A DNA stretch of 64,000 nt from contig NZ_PHUJ01000003.1 of NCBI RefSeq assembly GCF_002813375.1, positions 2,914,001-2,978,000 on the forward strand. The letters are read 5' to 3'. The notes beneath the pieces were generated by a model that saw nothing but the letters and a program-made list of their open reading frames with translations, searched no databases and was not told the DNA's origin. The stretch's first letter is position 1. Each line of letters starts with the position of its first letter. Source of the stretch: Pseudonocardia alni. GTDB lineage: Bacteria; Actinomycetota; Actinomycetes; Mycobacteriales; Pseudonocardiaceae. The translations under genes were made by a program, and so were the position numbers. Positions 60,421 to 64,000 of the stretch are shown here, piece by piece.

Positions 60421-60831
60421 TCAGCGGGCCGCGCTGGTCAGCAGGCCCGAACCCTCCGGGGCGTGCCCCGGGTCGGCGCCCAGGTCGGCGATCCGGTTGT
60501 CGGCGTCGACGAAGACGACGCGCGGGCTGTAGTCGCGCAGCTCGGCCTCGTCGTAGGAGCCGTAGGAGATCAGGATGACCAGGTCACCGGGGTGCACCAG
60601 GTGCGCGGCGGCGCCGTTGATGCCGATCACCCCGGAGCCGGGCTCGCCGGTGATCACGTAGGTCTCCAGGCGGGCGCCGTTGGTGATGTCGACGATGCTG
60701 ACCTGCTCGCCCTCGAGCAGGTCGGCGGCCGCCATCAGGTCGGCGTCGACGGTGACCGAGCCGACGTAGTGCAGGTCGGCCTGCGTCACGGTGGCGCGGT
60801 GGATCTTGGACTTCATCATCGTGCGGTTCAC
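60421..60831 (-). CDS. panD: Aspartate 1-decarboxylase, precursor
   Basis: The 136-aa pyruvoyl enzyme makes beta-alanine from aspartate. The self-cleavage site is Gly24-Ser25 in [14 protein letters not shown]; Ser25 becomes the pyruvoyl group. [20 protein letters not shown] and VDADNRI complete the family pattern. GTG at 60831 follows GAGGAGAACC and gives the canonical Ser25 numbering. It lies 22 nt after panC. Confidence 0.96.
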   Translation of the reverse strand: MNRTMMKSKIHRATVTQADLHYVGSVTVDADLMAAADLLEGEQVSIVDITNGARLETYVITGEPGSGVIGINGAAAHLVHPGDLVILISYGSYDEAELRDYSPRVVFVDADNRIADLGADPGHAPEGSGLLTSAAR

Positions 60832-60853
60832 GGCGGTTCTCCTCGGGACGCGG

Positions 60854-61741
60854 TCAGAACGCGATGGGGGCGTTGTCGATCAGGCGGGTGGCGCCGACCC
60901 GGGCGGCGACGAGCAGGCGGCCGTCCCCGGCGCCCGGGGCGGGGGCCGGTCCGAGGTCGGTGTCGCGCAGCTCGAGGTAGTCGACGTCGACCTCCGGCTC
61001 GGTCGCCAGCTCGGCGCGGGCGGCGTCCAGCACGGCGTCGTGCCCGCGGACCGACACCGCGGCCCCGGCCGCGAGCGCGCGCGACAGCACGGCGGCGGCG
61101 CGGCGCTGCCCGGGGTCGAGGTAGACGTTGCGCGAGGACAGGGCCAGGCCGTCGTCCTCGCGGACGGTCGGGACGCCGACGACCCGGGTCGGGAAGTCCA
61201 GGTCGCGCACCATCCGGCGGATCAGCGTCAGCTGCTGGTAGTCCTTCTCGCCGAACAGCGCGACGTCCGGGCCGACGATGTGGAACAGCTTGGACACGAC
61301 GGTCAGGACGCCGTCGAAGTGGCCCCTCCGGGAGGCACCCTCCAGCTCGTCACCGAGCGGCCCGGCGGTGACGCGGGTCTGCGAGCCCGGCGGGTACATG
61401 TGCTCGACCTGCGGGGTGAACACCAGCTCGACGCCCTCCTCGCGGCAGGCGTCGAGGTCGGCCTCGATCGGGCGCGGGTAGCGGTCGAGGTCCTCGCCCG
61501 CGCCGAACTGCAGCGGGTTCACGAAGATCGACACGACCGGGACGACGGCGCCGGGGATCCGCTTCGCATGCCGGATCAGCTCGCGGTGGCCCTCGTGCAG
61601 GGCGCCCATCGTGGGGATGAGGACGACCTTGCGGCCCGCCCCGCGCAGCGCGCGGGTGACCGCGGCGAGCTTCGCGGGGTCGGCGTGCACGGTCAGCCGG
61701 CCGGTGCCGTAGCCGTTCCGGGTGGAGCCGGGGGTGCTCAC
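60854..61741 (-). CDS. panC: Pantothenate synthetase
   Basis: The 295-aa enzyme condenses pantoate and beta-alanine with ATP. It shows the HIGH-like [59 protein letters not shown] and the KMSKS-like [18 protein letters not shown] at 61741 overlaps the DUF2520 gene stop by 4 bp. The order DUF2520-panC-panD-coaX puts three CoA-precursor enzymes in one operon. Confidence 0.96.
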   Translation of the reverse strand: MSTPGSTRNGYGTGRLTVHADPAKLAAVTRALRGAGRKVVLIPTMGALHEGHRELIRHAKRIPGAVVPVVSIFVNPLQFGAGEDLDRYPRPIEADLDACREEGVELVFTPQVEHMYPPGSQTRVTAGPLGDELEGASRRGHFDGVLTVVSKLFHIVGPDVALFGEKDYQQLTLIRRMVRDLDFPTRVVGVPTVREDDGLALSSRNVYLDPGQRRAAAVLSRALAAGAAVSVRGHDAVLDAARAELATEPEVDVDYLELRDTDLGPAPAPGAGDGRLLVAARVGATRLIDNAPIAF

Positions 61742-62664
61742 TTCTCCTCCAGTGCGGTCTCGATGTCGCGGACGCCGTCGGGGCCGAGGAGCCCGGCGGC
61801 GGCGGCGCGGTGGGCGGTGCGCCCGGCCAGCGCCCGGTAGATGGCGGCCAGGTCGGCGTCGGCGTCGGCGATGTGCTCCAGGTGGGTCCGGACGGTGCCG
61901 GCGTCGCCGCGGGCGACCGGTCCGGTCAGCGCGCGGTCGCCGTGGCGCAGCGCGTTGTCCAGCGCGGCCGACAGCAGCGGCGCGACGAGCCGCTCCGCGG
62001 GCCGGATGCCGGCGGTCTCCAGCAACTGCACGCAGTCCCCGACCAGGGTGGTCAGATGGTTGGCGCCGTGGGCGAGCGCGGCGTGGTAGAGCGGGCGCAT
62101 CGCCTCGGGGATGCGGACGGGCTCGGCCGACATCTCCAGCACGAGTGCCTCGGCGACGCTCCAGCCGACGGCGTCGCGCGGGTCGCCGTGCTCCGGGTCG
62201 CCGGGGGCGGTGACGCCGATGCAGCAGGCGGCGAGCCGGTCGACGTCCTCGGGGCGGCCGGTCACCGTCATCGCCGGGTGCAGCGCCAGCGGCAACACAC
62301 CCTGCTCCGTCGCCGGGTCCAGCACCGCGACGCCGCGCGACCCCGCCGTGTGGACGGCGATCTGGCCCGGGCGGAAGCACCCGGCGGCGGCGAGGCCACG
62401 GACCAGGCCGGGCAGCACGTCGTCGGGGACGGCGAGCAGGACCAGGTCGGCGCGCGAGCAGACCTCGTCCGGCGGGAGCAGGGGGACGTCGGGGAGCAGG
62501 GTCTCCGCCCGCCGCACCGAGGCCTGCGAGACCCCGGAGGCGGCGACGACGTGGTGGCCCGCGCGGGCGAGCGCGGCGCCCAGCACCGCACCGACCCGAC
62601 CGGCCGAGACCACCCCGACCGCGAGCCGCGCGGGGCGACCGCCATCGATCGCAGAGTCCATCAC
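61738..62664 (-). CDS. Rossmann-fold/DUF2520 protein (ketopantoate-reductase-like)
   Basis: The 308-aa protein has an N-terminal dinucleotide-binding domain ([20 protein letters not shown], residues 14-33) and a C-terminal all-helical DUF2520 domain with [20 protein letters not shown]. The fold resembles 6-phosphogluconate-dehydrogenase-like reductases such as ketopantoate reductase. Overlap with panC suggests a role in pantothenate supply, possibly the pantoate-forming step, but this is inference. GTG 62664 or ATG 62661; GGGAGGAAACGG precedes. Confidence 0.82.
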   Translation of the reverse strand: MMDSAIDGGRPARLAVGVVSAGRVGAVLGAALARAGHHVVAASGVSQASVRRAETLLPDVPLLPPDEVCSRADLVLLAVPDDVLPGLVRGLAAAGCFRPGQIAVHTAGSRGVAVLDPATEQGVLPLALHPAMTVTGRPEDVDRLAACCIGVTAPGDPEHGDPRDAVGWSVAEALVLEMSAEPVRIPEAMRPLYHAALAHGANHLTTLVGDCVQLLETAGIRPAERLVAPLLSAALDNALRHGDRALTGPVARGDAGTVRTHLEHIADADADLAAIYRALAGRTAHRAAAAGLLGPDGVRDIETALEEK

Positions 62665-62824
62665 GAGAATCCGTTTCCTCCCGTTCCGGTCCTGGTGGGG
62701 TACCGGTCGGGCAATCCGCGGGTGGCGCGACCTCCGGTGGCCGCGCGCCGGACGCGAGGGTAGACGCGCGCCGGGTGGCGACGGGTGGTCCTGAGACCGG
62801 CCTCACCCGTCCCGCGACGACCAC

Positions 62825-62890
62825 GATCACCGGTTGTGGAGTCCGTCGCCCGCCGGGCGGACGCTGCGCTCCACAACCGGTGATCACCGG
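62825..62890. terminator. 17-bp hairpin with CCGGTGATCACCGG palindrome
   Basis: GATCACCGGTTGTGGAG (62825-62841) pairs perfectly with 62869-62885; the loop holds CGCCCGCCGGGCG. The right arm runs into the palindrome CCGGTGATCACCGG (62877-62890) and includes the stop codon (62886-62884) of the gene to its right. Probably that gene's terminator; the repeat may belong to a dispersed family. Confidence 0.7.
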
Positions 62891-64000
62891 GTGGCGGGGT
62901 GGTCCGGGTCGTCGTCCGGGCGGAGCATCGGGCGGGTGGGGCCGGGGTCCGACGGGTCGTCGTGGTGGCGGCCGTGGGTCCCGCCGGCGGGCGGGTCCGG
63001 ACGGCGGACGGCACGCGTGAGGTGCTCGTCGCCTCCCCCGGGGGCGGGGCCGGGCACCGGGGTGCCGAACGGCGGGCGGCCGGGCGCAGGCGAGCCCGCC
63101 GCCCGGCCGCCGGGGACCGCCCCGGGCCCCGAACCCGAGGGGCCGGGGCCCTGAGCGGGGCCGGGACGTCGGGCCGGGGTCTCCGGGCGGGCGGCCACGC
63201 CCGGACCACCGGAACGGGCATCGGCCACCCGGGGCTCCCCGGGTCCCCGGGGGCCGGCGGGACGGGCACCGCTCTCGGGCGCGGCGGAGGCCTGCGGGGC
63301 CGGGGAGTGCTGGGCGGGTGTCGGCGGAGCAGGGGGCTGCGGCGCCGGGGTGCGCCGCGCGCCCGACCACGGAGCGACCCGCGGTCCCTCGGGGCGCCCC
63401 CAGGGCGCCGCGGTCATGAGTGTGTCCGGGCCGGGCGGCAGCGGCGGCACGGCGGGCCCCGCGGAGGCGGACGCGCCGCCGCCGTCGGGGAAGGTCGGGA
63501 TCCGGAACTGGCCGGAGAAGCTGCCGTCCGGCGCGGCCGGGGGCGGCGGCTCCCAGTCCGACGGACGCTTCCGCGCCCAGGCCGCGACCAGCGCCTCCGG
63601 CACCCCGACGGCGACGGCACGGGCCCGCAGCACCGCGGCCAGCTTCTCGTCGTGCAGGGCGTGGGCGCTCTCCTTCACCGCGCCGCGCGCGATCCGGTTC
63701 CGCATGAACGCCAGCTCGGTGACCGCGGACTGGTACTCGGCGACGGCCTTCGCCGCGGCCGGGCCGGAGCGGCGCCGCACCAGCGTGCGCCAGCCCTTCC
63801 GCCGGGACAGCCGGGCCAGCAGGGTCACCTCGCTCGGCGCGATCCAGCCCGCGGCGGCGAAGCCGGGCAGCTGCGCGGCGACGATCCGCGCCTCGCGGCG
63901 ACGGGCGAACACCACGAGCAGGATCAGCCCGACGAAGATCGGGACCATCACGAACAGGTAGATCTGGAAGAAGCCGCCGGGCGTCGCGGCCAGCACCGAC
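62884..64000 (-). CDS. Membrane protein with Pro/Gly-rich tail, 5' end outside the window (PrsW-like C-terminal part)
   Basis: The gene runs off the right edge; at least 371 codons are visible. The first visible part has a transmembrane helix ([20 protein letters not shown]) followed by a basic helical domain ([20 protein letters not shown], then [20 protein letters not shown] and [20 protein letters not shown]). This resembles the cytoplasmic end of actinobacterial PrsW-type intramembrane proteases. The last 180 residues are a disordered Pro/Gly/Ala/Arg-rich tail. The protease motifs would lie upstream, so the assignment is tentative. Confidence 0.6.
   Translation of the reverse strand, partial: SVLAATPGGFFQIYLFVMVPIFVGLILLVVFARRREARIVAAQLPGFAAAGWIAPSEVTLLARLSRRKGWRTLVRRRSGPAAAKAVAEYQSAVTELAFMRNRIARGAVKESAHALHDEKLAAVLRARAVAVGVPEALVAAWARKRPSDWEPPPPAAPDGSFSGQFRIPTFPDGGGASASAGPAVPPLPPGPDTLMTAAPWGRPEGPRVAPWSGARRTPAPQPPAPPTPAQHSPAPQASAAPESGARPAGPRGPGEPRVADARSGGPGVAARPETPARRPGPAQGPGPSGSGPGAVPGGRAAGSPAPGRPPFGTPVPGPAPGGGDEHLTRAVRRPDPPAGGTHGRHHDDPSDPGPTRPMLRPDDDPDHPATR

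Overview
The window is high-GC DNA from an actinomycete, most likely a Pseudonocardia-like member of the Pseudonocardiaceae (inferred). The sequence shows Lsr2, CarD, the heme oxygenase MhuD, F420-type luciferase-like monooxygenases, LpqE, an MtgA-like glycosyltransferase and ZnuABC. From about 35 kb to the end the gene order follows the Mycobacterium tuberculosis Rv3579c-Rv3603c neighbourhood (recalled, not searched): rlmB-cysS-ispF-ispD-carD / lpqE-radA / Rv3587c-like / mutY / mhuD / clpC-lsr2-lysS / coaX-panD-panC-DUF2520. No insertion sequence, prophage, integrase or CRISPR array is visible.

Layout. 1-3.8 kb holds a cut-off amino-acid dehydrogenase and small stress or redox genes (CMD, CBS, aldo/keto reductase, CsbD, WrbA). 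3.87-14.6 kb is the accessory highlight: a nine-gene minus-strand operon with mostly 4-bp gene overlaps. It encodes a polar amino-acid type ABC importer, a CapA-family metallophosphoesterase, a class III CoA-transferase, two 2-hydroxyacyl-CoA dehydratase-like proteins that have lost nearly all Fe-S cysteines, an MFS exporter and a membrane-anchored CocE-type hydrolase. A divergent PaaX-family regulator faces it across a 170-bp region with clear inverted repeats. I know of no described pathway with this gene set.

15.8-21.1 kb is a second minus-strand operon: acyl-CoA ligase, LLM oxidoreductase, acetoacetyl-CoA synthetase, LLM oxidoreductase. 21.3-24.7 kb has YciI, a fatty-acid desaturase, and an ECF sigma factor with a zinc-finger/Asp23 partner and a broken Asp23 gene. 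After a tRNA-Thr come thrE, otsA-otsB, mtgA, MOSC and LacI genes, then Zur-type znuABC (32.4-35.2 kb). The rest is the conserved core listed above, interrupted by an aldehyde dehydrogenase/DUF779 operon with a divergent GAF regulator (47.4-51 kb).

Recurring signals. Many single genes have a TANNNT hexamer 12-14 nt upstream of the start codon and no Shine-Dalgarno, which suggests leaderless transcription. Operon genes instead overlap by 4 bp (ATGA or GTGA), and radA and a sirtuin gene appear to use CTG in the same way (CTGA). disA, expected directly after radA, is absent there. Terminators are long GC hairpins without U-tracts.
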